Part shown: positions 1 to 8,065 of the stretch, in pieces
Position numbering within the stretch: position 1 is the first letter of the stretch
How the letters are laid out: each line of letters starts with the position of its first letter
Source: Clostridium sporogenes
GTDB lineage: Bacteria; Bacillota; Clostridia; Clostridiales; Clostridiaceae
Reading direction: 5' to 3'
Length of the DNA: 64,000 nucleotides
Assembly (NCBI RefSeq): GCF_001020205.1
Contig: NZ_CP011663.1
Coordinates: 3,968,001-4,032,000, forward strand
Notes under the pieces: model-generated
The model's input: the letters and a program-made list of their open reading frames with translations, nothing else
Told to the model about the DNA's origin: nothing
Databases searched by the model: none
Translations under genes and position numbers: made by a program

Positions 1-501
1 AAAACTGTCATCTCCATATTTATCTATGGATTCTCTATACTCTTTTTCATTTAATAATTGCTTCTTTAAAAGGGGTGTTTCTTTTGGATCTAATACTACA
101 TATGAAGCAAAGTATAAAACTTTTTCTAAAGCTCTTGGAGACATATCTAATATTAATCCCATTCTTGATGGAATTCCTTTGAAATACCATATATGAGATA
201 CAGGGGCAGCAAGTTCTATATGCCCCATTCTTTCACGTCTTACTTTAGCCTTAGTAACCTCTACTCCGCATCTATCACAAACTATGCCCTTATATCTTAT
301 TCTTTTATATTTACCACAATGGCATTCCCAATCCTTCATAGGTCCGAAAATTCTTTCACAGAACAAACCATCTCTTTCTGGTTTTAGTGTTCTATAATTT
401 ATAGTTTCTGGCTTTTTAACCTCACCTCTTGACCACTCTCTTATCTTTTCTGGTGAAGCTAAACCTATTTGTAAAGCATCAAAATTATTTAACTCAAACA
501 A
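1..501 (-). CDS. rpoC: RNA polymerase beta' subunit (N-terminal part, cut by window edge)
   Basis: This is the first 167 codons of the beta' subunit of RNA polymerase, which with beta forms the catalytic cleft. The start is TTG at 501-499, preceded on the minus strand by GGGAGGATA. The protein begins MFELNNFDALQIGLASPE. A zinc-ribbon with a C-x-C ... C-x-x-C pattern (CHCGKYKR ... VCDRCG) follows near residues 60-80, as in bacterial beta'. The rest of the gene lies beyond base 1. It starts 20 bases after the rpoB stop and is certainly cotranscribed with it. The TTG start is the only one well placed behind a ribosome binding site. Identity is clear; only the C-terminal part is unseen. Confidence 0.97.
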   Translation of the reverse strand, partial: MFELNNFDALQIGLASPEKIREWSRGEVKKPETINYRTLKPERDGLFCERIFGPMKDWECHCGKYKRIRYKGIVCDRCGVEVTKAKVRRERMGHIELAAPVSHIWYFKGIPSRMGLILDMSPRALEKVLYFASYVVLDPKETPLLKKQLLNEKEYRESIDKYGDDSF

Positions 502-521
502 GGGTATATCCTCCCTTCAAA

Positions 522-3500
522 TTAATGTTCATCACCAAAATCATCTAAATCTAAGTCATCTAATGATAACTCCTCTAAATCTGGTTCTACATCCTCTTCT
601 CTTAAGTCATCATATTCATTACTATCTTCACTATCTTCTTTTTCTTTATCTTCTTTTTCTTCTTTATCTCCTGGTTGATTTTCTGTACCTTCTATATTTA
701 CTTCTAATTCGTCTGCATCTTCATCTACAGATTCCTTTAATTTTATTTCTTGATTATCATCATTCAATACCTTAACATCTAAACATAATGCTTGTAATTC
801 TTTTATTAAAACTTTGAAAGATTCAGGAACTCCAGGTTCTGGAATATTTTCTCCCTTTACTATAGCTTCATAAGTCTTAACTCTTCCAACTACATCATCT
901 GATTTAACTGTTAATATTTCTTGAAGGGTATGGGCAGCTCCATAAGCTTCTAAAGCCCAAACTTCCATCTCACCAAATCTTTGTCCTCCAAACTGAGCTT
1001 TACCTCCAAGAGGTTGTTGAGTTACTAGTGAGTATGGACCTGTAGATCTAGCATGTATTTTATCATCAACTAAATGAGCTAGTTTTAAAATATACATATA
1101 TCCTACTGTTACTCTATTATCAAATGGTTCTCCTGTTCTTCCATCATATAAAACAGTTTTTCCATCCTCAGAATAACCAGCTTTTCTTAAACAATCTACT
1201 ATGTCAGATTCTATTGCCCCGTCGAAAACCGGTGTAGCTATATGCCACCCTAATTTACTAGCAGCTAACCCTAAATGTACTTCTAATACCTGACCTATAT
1301 TCATACGTGATGGTACCCCTAAAGGATTTAGGCATATCTGAAGTGGTCTTCCATCTGGTAAGAATGGCATATCTTCTTCTGGTAAAACTCTAGAGATAAC
1401 CCCTTTATTACCATGTCTTCCTGCCATCTTATCTCCAACAGATATTTTTCTCTTTTGAGCTATATAGCATCTAACTAATTTATTAACTCCTGGTGGTAAT
1501 TCATCACCATTTTCTCTTGTAAATATTTTAACATCAACTATAATTCCTGCTTCTCCATGTGGAACTCTAAGTGATGTATCTCTAACTTCTCTTGCTTTTT
1601 CTCCAAATATAGCACGAAGTAATCTTTCTTCAGCTGTTAGTTCAGTTTCTCCCTTTGGAGTAACTTTACCTACTAATATATCTCCAGATCTAACTTCAGC
1701 ACCAATTCTAATGATGCCTCTTTCATCTATATCTTTAAGAGCTTCTTCTCCTACATTAGGTATATCTCTTGTTATCTCTTCTGGTCCTAGTTTTGTATCC
1801 CTAGCTTCTGCTTCATATTCTTCTATGTGTATAGATGTAAACACATCTTCTTTTACTAATTGCTCTGAAATTAACATGGCATCTTCGTAATTATATCCTT
1901 CCCATGTTATAAAGCCCATAAGAATATTCTTACCAAGGGCTATTTCTCCAAGATCTGTAGAAGGTCCATCTGCTAATAGAGTTTCCTTAGCTACTACTTC
2001 ATCTTTAGAAACAATTGGTCTTTGATTTATGCATGTTCCTTGGTTAGATCTTTTGAATTTTAATAACTTATATTTATCTATTCCTCCATCGCTATCTCTT
2101 CTTACTCTTATTTCATCTGCTGAAACATATACTACTGTCCCTGCATTTTTAGCCTTTGGAAGAACCCCTGAATCCGTTGCAGCTTTATATTCTATACCTG
2201 TTCCAACTATTGGAGCCTGTGGCTTTAATAGTGGTACTGCTTGACGTTGCATGTTTGATCCCATAAGTGCACGGCTGGCATCATCATTTTCAAGGAATGG
2301 TATCATTGCAGTTGCAACAGAAACCAATTGTCTTGGTGATATATCCATATACTCAACTTCGCTAACTGGAACAACTAAAACTTCTTCTTTAGCCCTAACT
2401 GTAACTTTATCATCTAAAAAATATCCCTTTTCATCAATTGGCTCATCTGATCTAGCTATTACATATAAATCTTCTTCGTCCGCTGTCATATATACTATAT
2501 CATTTGTAGCTCTTTTATTTTTAGGATCTATTCTTCTATAAGGTGTTTCTATAAATCCATATTCATTAACCTTAGCAAAAGTAGCTAAAGAATTTATAAG
2601 CCCTATGTTTGGTCCTTCTGGAGTTTCTATAGGACACATTCTTCCATAATGTGAATGGTGAACGTCTCTTACTTCAAAACCGGCCCTTTCTCTTGAAAGT
2701 CCTCCTGGTCCTAAAGCTGACAACCTTCTTTTATGTGTTAATTCTGATAGAGGGTTTGTTTGATCCATAAATTGTGATAATTGTGAACTACCAAAAAATT
2801 CTTTAATGGACGCTGCTACAGGTCTGATATTTATTAGAGCTTGAGGAGTTATTACTTCTTGATCTTGAATTGTCATTCTTTCTTTAACAACTCTTTCCAT
2901 TCTAGATAAACCAATTCTAAATTGATTTTGTAATAATTCTCCTACTGATCTTAATCTTCTATTTCCTAAATGATCTATATCATCTTTATAACCAATATCA
3001 TAACTTAATCCTAATTCATAATTTATGGTAGCATATATATCTTCTCTTATAATATGTTTAGGAATTAATCTATATATATTCTTTCTTATTTCTTCTTTTA
3101 TACTTTCTTCATCAGCATAATTATCTAGTATTTCTTTTAAAACAGGATAGAATACATATTCTTTAATATTTAAATCACTTATATCGAATGAAACCAAACT
3201 ATGTATGTCTACAAAGTGATTGCCAATTACTTTAAATGACTTATCATCTATTTTTATATATACTTCGTTAATACCACAGTTCTGTATTTCAATAGCCTTA
3301 TCTTTATCTATTTTTTCACCTTTTTGTACTAAAATTTCTCCTGTTTGTGGATTAACTATATCTTGATCTGCAATTTGATTTGTTATTCTTAGATGGATTG
3401 CTAATTTCTTATTAAATTTATATCTTCCAACTCTTGATAAATCATATCTTTTAGCATCGAAGAATAAAGATTCAATTAAAGATTCTGCACTATCCACAGT

Positions 3501-4238
3501 AGGTGGTTCACCTGGTCTTAATCTTTTATATATTTCAAGTAAAGCCTCTTCTCTAGTCTTTGTATTATCTTTTTCTATTGTGGCTTTTAATCTTTCATCT
3601 TCTCCGAAGAATTCTATTATTTCAGCATCTGTTCCATAACCTAATGCTCTTGCTAATATAGTAATTGGTAATTTTCGTGTTTTGTCAATTCTTACATATA
3701 TTATGTTATTCGAATCTGTTTCATATTCTAACCATGCACCTCTGTTAGGTATAACTGTAGCTGAGAATAATTTGCTTCCTGTTTTATCTACAGTCATGTC
3801 ATAATAAACCCCTGGTGATCTAACTAATTGGCTTACTATAACCCTTTCTGCACCGTTTATTATAAAAGTTCCTTGTTCTGTCATTAAAGGGAAATCTCCC
3901 ATAAAAACTTCTTGTTCTTTTATTTCACCAGTTTCCTTATTTAAAAGTCTAACTTTTACTTTTAATGGTGCTGCATAAGTAGAATCTCTTTCTTTGCACT
4001 CTTCAACAGAGTATTTAATACTATCTAAATCTAGTTTGTAGCCTACAAATTCTAAATTTAGATTACCTGTATAATCTTGAATCGGGTTAATATCGTCAAA
4101 AACTTCTTGTAACCCTTCTTTTAAAAACCAATCATATGAGTCTAACTGAACTTCTATAAGATTTGGCATTTGCCCAACCTCTTTAAGCCTAGAAAAGCTC
4201 ATACGAGTCCTTTTGCCAACTTGGACAGGATGTACCAT
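522..4238 (-). CDS. rpoB: RNA polymerase beta subunit
   Basis: This is the beta subunit of RNA polymerase (1238 aa), which holds the active-site fork loop and the rifampicin pocket. The rifampicin region with SQFMDQTNPLSELTHKRR is present around residues 490-510, and the near-invariant GDKMAGRHGNKGV motif lies around residue 930. The ATG start follows AAGGGGTGAAATT. The C-terminus carries about 65 extra residues, very rich in Asp and Glu, ending LDLDDFGDEH. The gene has its own promoter at 4414-4442, about 170 nt upstream, just after the rplL terminator. rpoC follows directly. Confidence 0.99.
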   Translation of the reverse strand: MVHPVQVGKRTRMSFSRLKEVGQMPNLIEVQLDSYDWFLKEGLQEVFDDINPIQDYTGNLNLEFVGYKLDLDSIKYSVEECKERDSTYAAPLKVKVRLLNKETGEIKEQEVFMGDFPLMTEQGTFIINGAERVIVSQLVRSPGVYYDMTVDKTGSKLFSATVIPNRGAWLEYETDSNNIIYVRIDKTRKLPITILARALGYGTDAEIIEFFGEDERLKATIEKDNTKTREEALLEIYKRLRPGEPPTVDSAESLIESLFFDAKRYDLSRVGRYKFNKKLAIHLRITNQIADQDIVNPQTGEILVQKGEKIDKDKAIEIQNCGINEVYIKIDDKSFKVIGNHFVDIHSLVSFDISDLNIKEYVFYPVLKEILDNYADEESIKEEIRKNIYRLIPKHIIREDIYATINYELGLSYDIGYKDDIDHLGNRRLRSVGELLQNQFRIGLSRMERVVKERMTIQDQEVITPQALINIRPVAASIKEFFGSSQLSQFMDQTNPLSELTHKRRLSALGPGGLSRERAGFEVRDVHHSHYGRMCPIETPEGPNIGLINSLATFAKVNEYGFIETPYRRIDPKNKRATNDIVYMTADEEDLYVIARSDEPIDEKGYFLDDKVTVRAKEEVLVVPVSEVEYMDISPRQLVSVATAMIPFLENDDASRALMGSNMQRQAVPLLKPQAPIVGTGIEYKAATDSGVLPKAKNAGTVVYVSADEIRVRRDSDGGIDKYKLLKFKRSNQGTCINQRPIVSKDEVVAKETLLADGPSTDLGEIALGKNILMGFITWEGYNYEDAMLISEQLVKEDVFTSIHIEEYEAEARDTKLGPEEITRDIPNVGEEALKDIDERGIIRIGAEVRSGDILVGKVTPKGETELTAEERLLRAIFGEKAREVRDTSLRVPHGEAGIIVDVKIFTRENGDELPPGVNKLVRCYIAQKRKISVGDKMAGRHGNKGVISRVLPEEDMPFLPDGRPLQICLNPLGVPSRMNIGQVLEVHLGLAASKLGWHIATPVFDGAIESDIVDCLRKAGYSEDGKTVLYDGRTGEPFDNRVTVGYMYILKLAHLVDDKIHARSTGPYSLVTQQPLGGKAQFGGQRFGEMEVWALEAYGAAHTLQEILTVKSDDVVGRVKTYEAIVKGENIPEPGVPESFKVLIKELQALCLDVKVLNDDNQEIKLKESVDEDADELEVNIEGTENQPGDKEEKEDKEKEDSEDSNEYDDLREEDVEPDLEELSLDDLDLDDFGDEH

Positions 4239-4269
4239 ATAATTTCACCCCTTGTATAAACTAAAATAA

Positions 4270-4313
4270 CCAAAAACACTCTTTTAAAATTTAATTTAAT
4301 ATTGTGTTTTTGG
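4270..4313 (-). promoter_or_regulatory. Inverted repeat in the rpoB leader
   Basis: CCAAAAACAC (4270-4279) and GTGTTTTTGG (4304-4313) are perfect 10-bp inverted arms around a 24-nt AT-rich loop. In the rpoB transcript they form a hairpin followed by TTATTTTAG, roughly 30 nt before the start codon. It could be a weak attenuator or simply a leader structure. Function is inferred from position only. Confidence 0.45.
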
Positions 4314-4413
4314 ATTTCACACATTATTATCAAATTAGTATAACCATATAAATACAATTAAATACAATTAATTCATATTTGTTTGTATTTATACATAATC
4401 AATGCAATTCATT

Positions 4414-4442
4414 ATATTATCATATTACATAAGCTTTGTCAA
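4414..4442 (-). promoter_or_regulatory. Sigma-A promoter for rpoB-rpoC
   Basis: On the minus strand TTGACA (4442-4437), a 17-nt spacer and TAATAT (4419-4414) match the vegetative promoter consensus. Transcription would start near 4407, giving a leader of about 170 nt before rpoB. It sits immediately downstream of the rplL terminator, so rpoBC can be expressed independently of rplJL. Confidence 0.8.
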
Positions 4443-4463
4443 TACTTATAAGTATACTAAAAA

Positions 4464-4487
4464 AGGGGTACTTACTTTAGTACCCCT
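4464..4487 (-). terminator. Intrinsic terminator after rplL
   Basis: AGGGGTACT (4464-4472) and AGTACCCCT (4479-4487) form a perfect 9-bp stem with a 6-nt loop. On the minus strand it is followed by a T-run. It lies just after the rplL stop and before the rpoB promoter, so it probably lowers read-through from rplJL into rpoBC. Confidence 0.85.
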
Positions 4488-4502
4488 CTATGTAGAGTAA
4501 AA

Positions 4503-4874
4503 CTATTTTAATTCTACTTTTGCTCCAACTTCTTCTAACTTAGCTTTTATAGCTTCTCCATCTTCTTTAGATGCAGCTTCTTTTAATGTTTTAGGAGCTC
4601 CATCAACTAAAGCTTTAGCTTCTTTTAATCCTAATCCTGTTACTTCTCTTACAGCTTTGATAACTTTAATTTTTTCTGAACCTGCATCAGCTAATACTAC
4701 ATCAAATTCAGTTTTTTCTTCAGCAGCTCCTGCTCCTGCAGCAGCTCCTGCTCCTGCTACAGCTACTGGTGCAGCTGCGCTTACTCCAAATTCTTCTTCA
4801 CATGCTTCTACTAATTCGTTTAATTCTAAAACAGTCATTTCTTTTATAGCTTGAATGATTTCTTCTTTTTTCAT
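4503..4874 (-). CDS. rplL: 50S ribosomal protein L7/L12
   Basis: L7/L12 (123 aa) forms the ribosomal stalk dimers that recruit translation GTPases. The sequence shows the N-terminal dimerisation helix (MKKEEIIQAIKEMTVLELNE), an Ala/Gly-rich flexible hinge around residues 35-52, and the conserved C-terminal domain with EKIKVIKAVREVTGLGLKEAK. The length is typical. The ATG is preceded by GGAGGTGCC. It follows rplJ by 47 bases in the same transcript. An intrinsic terminator lies just downstream. Confidence 0.99.
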   Translation of the reverse strand: MKKEEIIQAIKEMTVLELNELVEACEEEFGVSAAAPVAVAGAGAAAGAGAAEEKTEFDVVLADAGSEKIKVIKAVREVTGLGLKEAKALVDGAPKTLKEAASKEDGEAIKAKLEEVGAKVELK

Positions 4875-4921
4875 TGTTTAGGCACCTCCAAAATTTCTTT
4901 CTAATTTTCTTTTAGTTTATT

Positions 4922-5422
4922 TTAAGCTTCTTCTGATTCTTTCTTATCTTTAATAGCATTAATTAAATATGCAAAGTTTGATACTGGAGCTTTGAAACTT
5001 CCAAGTAGTTTTGCGATAAGAATATCTTTTGATGGTATTGATGCGATTTTTTTGATTTTATCTACATCATATAATTCTCCATCTATTATTCCACCTTTTA
5101 ATTCTAGGTTCTTATTTTTCTTAGCGAAATCATTAAGAACTCTAGCTGGAGCTGTTACATCATCATAGCCAAAAGCCACTGAAACAGGTCCTTCTAATAA
5201 ATCTACGCAACTTCCGTAACCTAAATTTTTAGCAGCTATAGTTGATAAAGTATTTTTATAAACTTTATATTCAACACCTGCTTCTCTTAGCTCTTTTCTT
5301 AACATAGTATCTTCTTCAACAGTTAAACCTTGATATTTAACAAATACTATAGCTTGAGCTTTCTCCATTTTTTCTTGTATTTCTTTAACTTTAGCTTCTT
5401 TTATTTGTCTATTTTTTCCCAC
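4922..5422 (-). CDS. rplJ: 50S ribosomal protein L10
   Basis: L10 (166 aa) anchors the L7/L12 dimers to 23S rRNA at the stalk base. It begins MGKNRQIKEAKVKEIQEKM and has the typical LKGGIIDGELYD segment near residue 115, with a C-terminal helix for L12 binding. A strong AGGAGGTGG ribosome binding site precedes the ATG. The gene is preceded by a structured leader of the L10 type (5468-5566), which fits autogenous control by the L10-L12 complex. Confidence 0.99.
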   Translation of the reverse strand: MGKNRQIKEAKVKEIQEKMEKAQAIVFVKYQGLTVEEDTMLRKELREAGVEYKVYKNTLSTIAAKNLGYGSCVDLLEGPVSVAFGYDDVTAPARVLNDFAKKNKNLELKGGIIDGELYDVDKIKKIASIPSKDILIAKLLGSFKAPVSNFAYLINAIKDKKESEEA

Positions 5423-5467
5423 TGTGTGTCCACCTCCTCACAGTTTACCGTGATTTATAATAATAAA

Positions 5468-5566
5468 GGTCTCTCCGTAAGACAGAGAGACCCAATATAC
5501 TTTATATCGGACTCCTAGGCAGGTTTAGCTTTCACTAATTATGTAAAACACCCACTGTCTACGGAG
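5468..5566 (-). ncRNA. L10 leader: terminator/antiterminator switch before rplJ-rplL
   Basis: In the minus-strand transcript, GGTCTCTC (5492-5485) and GAGAGACC (5475-5468) form an 8-bp stem followed by TTTATTATT, a terminator-like structure. The segment CTGTCTTACGGAG (5485-5473), which contains the loop and part of the second arm, is also complementary to CTCCGTAGACAG (5566-5555) upstream, apart from one bulged base. The two pairings exclude each other. This matches the known L10 leader family, in which L10-L12 binding selects the outcome. The pairing is read from the sequence; the ligand is from family knowledge. Confidence 0.85.
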
Positions 5567-5593
5567 ATATATTTCATTTTTACAACTTTAATC

Positions 5594-5622
5594 AGTATAT
5601 CAACAAATCATTGTTTTGTCAA
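5594..5622 (-). promoter_or_regulatory. Sigma-A promoter for rplJ-rplL
   Basis: TTGACA (5622-5617), a 17-nt spacer and TATACT (5599-5594) on the minus strand. It starts immediately downstream of the rplA stop and upstream of the L10 leader, so rplJL has its own start point inside the larger ribosomal cluster. Confidence 0.85.
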
Positions 5623-5624
5623 TA

Positions 5625-6314
5625 TTATTCTAATACTTTACCTGGATTAATTTTTATTCCTGGTCCCATAGTACTTGATATAGCAACTGATTTTATATAT
5701 TGTCCTTTTGCTGCTGCTGGTTTAGCCTTTACAACAGCTTCCATTAATACATGGAAGTTATCTGATAACTTTCCTTCTCCAAAAGAAGATTTTCCTATTG
5801 GAACGTGAATTATAGCAGTTTTATCTACTCTATATTCAACCTTACCTGCTTTGATATCTGCTATAGCTTTAGCAACATCAAATGTTACTGTACCTGATTT
5901 TGGATTTGGCATCAAACCTTTAGGTCCTAATACTCTTCCTAATCTTCCTACTACTCCCATCATATCTGGTGTAGCAACAACTACGTCAAAATCAAACCAG
6001 TTTTCTTTTTGTATTTTTTCTACTAATTCTTCTGCTCCAACAAAGTCAGCTCCTGCTTCTTGTGCTTCATTAACTTTATCACCTTTAGCAAAAACTAAAA
6101 CTCTAACTTTTTTACCAGTTCCATGAGGAAGTACAACAGCTCCTCTAACTTGTTGGTCTGCATGCCTTGGATCTACTCCAAGTCTAACAGCTAATTCTAC
6201 AGTTTCATCAAATTTAGCTTTTGATGTTTTTGTAACAAGCTCTATCGCTTCTTGAACTGTATATAATGTGTTTTTATCAACTAATTTTACACTTTCAGTG
6301 TATTTTTTTCCCAT
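5625..6314 (-). CDS. rplA: 50S ribosomal protein L1
   Basis: L1 (229 aa) binds 23S rRNA at the mobile L1 stalk and helps release E-site tRNA. It begins MGKKYTESVKLVDKNTLY, contains the conserved GRLGRVLGPKGLMPNPKSGT segment around residue 127, and ends with the usual TMGPGIKIN region. Length and order (after rplK) are typical. The ATG follows AAAGGAGGAATTAGA. It is the last gene of the rpmG-secE-nusG-rplK-rplA transcript. Confidence 0.99.
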   Translation of the reverse strand: MGKKYTESVKLVDKNTLYTVQEAIELVTKTSKAKFDETVELAVRLGVDPRHADQQVRGAVVLPHGTGKKVRVLVFAKGDKVNEAQEAGADFVGAEELVEKIQKENWFDFDVVVATPDMMGVVGRLGRVLGPKGLMPNPKSGTVTFDVAKAIADIKAGKVEYRVDKTAIIHVPIGKSSFGEGKLSDNFHVLMEAVVKAKPAAAKGQYIKSVAISSTMGPGIKINPGKVLE

Positions 6315-6370
6315 TCTAATTCCTCCTTTGTGGTATTAACGGTATATACCTCCCACTATTTTAGTAGTTA

Positions 6371-6796
6371 TTATTCTTCTACAGTTATGCCCATGCTTCT
6401 AGCTGTTCCAGCTATCATACTCATAGCTGTTTCTATAGATCCTGCATTTAAATCAGGCATTTTTGTTTCTGCTATTTCCCTAACTTGGTCTTTTGTAACC
6501 TTAGCTACTTTAGTTTTATTAGGAACACCAGATCCACTTTCTATTCCAGCTGCTTTCTTTAATAATACAGCTGCTGGTGGAGTCTTTAGTATAAAACTAA
6601 AAGATCTGTCCTGATATACAGTAATAACTACAGGAATTATTAATCCTGCTTGGTTAGCAGTTTTGGCATTAAATTCTTTACAGAATCCCATAATGTTAAC
6701 ACCGTGTTGTCCTAAAGCTGGACCTACTGGTGGTGCTGGGCTTGCCTTTCCTGCTGGAAGTTGAAGTTTTATCATTCCTACTACTTTTTTAGCCAT
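6371..6796 (-). CDS. rplK: 50S ribosomal protein L11
   Basis: L11 (141 aa) binds the GTPase-associated centre of 23S rRNA and is needed for RelA-type stringent sensing. The proline-rich N-terminal switch (LQLPAGKASPAPPVGPALGQ, residues 12-31) and the C-terminal rRNA-binding domain with AGSIETAMSMIAGTARSMGI are clear. The length matches the family. The ATG follows ATAGGAGGTGTAAAAT. It lies between nusG and rplA in one operon. Confidence 0.99.
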   Translation of the reverse strand: MAKKVVGMIKLQLPAGKASPAPPVGPALGQHGVNIMGFCKEFNAKTANQAGLIIPVVITVYQDRSFSFILKTPPAAVLLKKAAGIESGSGVPNKTKVAKVTKDQVREIAETKMPDLNAGSIETAMSMIAGTARSMGITVEE

Positions 6797-6866
6797 ATTT
6801 TACACCTCCTATATGTGGTTATACGGATTAAAATCCTCCCACTAATTAAAACAATTGTCTTAATAG

Positions 6867-7391
6867 CTAATCAAGTTTTTCTATCTGATTAAAATCAAGT
6901 TCAACAGGGGTTTCCCTGCCAAACATATTAACTAAAGCTTTTATTTTACCTTTTTCTACATTGATTTCCTGTATAGTCGCTGGGAATCCTTCTAAAGGTC
7001 CTGATACTACCTTAACATTTTCTCCAACCTCAACATCTACCTCTGGTTGTTTTTCTTTTATTCCCATAGACAATACTTCTTCTTCTGTAAGAGGCACTGG
7101 TTTAGATCCTGGACCTACAAATCCTGTTACCCCTCTAGTATTTCTAACTATGTACCATGAATCATCTGTCATTAACATTTTAACTAATACATATCCTGGG
7201 AAAGTTTTCTTTAATGTTATCTTCTTTTTACCATCTTTAACTTCAACTTGTTCCTCCATAGGAACTTGTATATCAAGAATCCAATGATGCAAGTTTCTGT
7301 TATCTACAGTTTTCTGAAGATTAACTTTAACTTTGTTTTCATATCCTGAATATGTATGAACCACATACCATTTCGCTTTTTCTTCTGACAT
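6867..7391 (-). CDS. nusG: Transcription termination/antitermination factor NusG
   Basis: NusG (174 aa) binds the RNA polymerase clamp and modulates pausing, termination and transcription-translation coupling. It has the NGN domain (KWYVVHTYSGYENKVK, residues 7-22; GYVLVKM; VRNTRGVTGFVG) and a C-terminal KOW domain (VKVVSGPLEGFPATI). The ATG has no Shine-Dalgarno at normal distance. The GGAGGG lies 28 nt upstream, with a 6-bp hairpin in between (see 7396-7419). No better in-frame start is visible. Confidence 0.98.
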   Translation of the reverse strand: MSEEKAKWYVVHTYSGYENKVKVNLQKTVDNRNLHHWILDIQVPMEEQVEVKDGKKKITLKKTFPGYVLVKMLMTDDSWYIVRNTRGVTGFVGPGSKPVPLTEEEVLSMGIKEKQPEVDVEVGENVKVVSGPLEGFPATIQEINVEKGKIKALVNMFGRETPVELDFNQIEKLD

Positions 7392-7395
7392 AATT

Positions 7396-7425
7396 TCAGG
7401 GATTAGGATATCCCTATTTCCCTCC
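7396..7425 (-). promoter_or_regulatory. Hairpin between the nusG ribosome binding site and start codon
   Basis: Minus-strand order is GGAGGG, AAAT, AGGGAT, ATCCTA, ATCCCT, GAAATT, then ATG. AGGGAT and ATCCCT pair perfectly (6 bp, 6-nt loop). If folded, the hairpin removes 18 nt from a 28-nt spacer and brings the Shine-Dalgarno to an effective 10 nt from the start. This suggests structure-dependent initiation of nusG. Confidence 0.6.
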
Positions 7426-7437
7426 TTTTATTCACTT

Positions 7438-7665
7438 CTACAGCTTAAATATTAGTTTGAATAGGTTGTTGAATCCATAATCGAATACTCCAACAATAAT
7501 CATATAAACAAAGCAAAACACCAATACAGTTTCGGTAGCTTTTTTTACATCTTTTTTAGGAGCCCATGTTATTCTTTTAAATTCAAACTTTAAATCCTTA
7601 AAAAAACCTGACAAACCTTTTTTCTTAGCTGACGCGATATTATTTGTAGTTTTACTTGTGGCCAT
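7438..7665 (-). CDS. secE: Preprotein translocase subunit SecE
   Basis: SecE (75 aa) clamps the SecY channel in the cytoplasmic membrane. It shows a basic N-terminal part, the conserved amphipathic segment GFFKDLKFEFKRITWAPKK, and one C-terminal membrane helix (VLVFCFVYMIIVGVFDYGF). The single-helix form is usual in Firmicutes. The start is taken as the ATG at 7665, which sits about 10 nt after AAGGA. A GTG three codons upstream would overlap the ribosome binding site. Its position between rpmG and nusG is typical. Confidence 0.95.
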   Translation of the reverse strand: MATSKTTNNIASAKKKGLSGFFKDLKFEFKRITWAPKKDVKKATETVLVFCFVYMIIVGVFDYGFNNLFKLIFKL

Positions 7666-7714
7666 CTCACTCACATCCTTAAAAAATTATAAAGGACATC
7701 AAATCCGAAACAGA

Positions 7715-7864
7715 TTATTTTGTTTCCTTATGAGCTGTATGTTTATGGCAATGTGGGCAGTATTTGTTCATTTCTAATCTATCTGGATCATTTTTCTTGT
7801 TTTTCATTGTATTATAATTTCTTTGTTTGCACTCTGTACAAGCTAGTGTTACTTTTACTCTCAT
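7715..7864 (-). CDS. rpmG: 50S ribosomal protein L33
   Basis: This 49-aa ribosomal protein begins MRVKVTLACTECKQRNYNTM and ends AHKETK. The two C-x-x-C pairs (CTEC, CPHC) mark it as the zinc-binding C+ form of L33. The ATG is preceded by TAGGAGGTGTAGATC. It is the first gene of the rpmG-secE-nusG-rplK-rplA transcript, driven by the promoter at 7937-7965. Confidence 0.97.
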   Translation of the reverse strand: MRVKVTLACTECKQRNYNTMKNKKNDPDRLEMNKYCPHCHKHTAHKETK

Positions 7865-7936
7865 GATCTACACCTCCTAGTACATAACCTATATGTGTAG
7901 GTTCTACTTCTTTTTATTTTTTTGCATCACTTACTT

Positions 7937-7965
7937 ACTTTATCATAACTAACGGTATATGTCAA
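7937..7965 (-). promoter_or_regulatory. Sigma-A promoter for rpmG-secE-nusG-rplK-rplA
   Basis: TTGACA (7965-7960), a 17-nt spacer and TAAAGT (7942-7937) on the minus strand. It lies between the tuf terminator and rpmG. The leader contains a short inverted repeat (AACCTA ... TAGGTT, around 7885-7902). Confidence 0.8.
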
Positions 7966-8028
7966 CGAATTTAATATTTTATACTATGGAACATACACCA
8001 TATTTTTACATATTCATAACTCTTAAAA

Positions 8029-8052
8029 GGACTAGGTCTAGAAACCCAGTCC
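8029..8052 (-). terminator. Intrinsic terminator after tuf
   Basis: GGACTAGGT (8029-8037) pairs with ACCCAGTCC (8044-8052) with one wobble pair and a 6-nt loop. On the minus strand the stem is followed by TTTTAAGAG. It ends the tRNA-Gly-tRNA-Thr-tuf transcript. Confidence 0.85.
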
Positions 8053-8065
8053 CTATAATTTCAAA

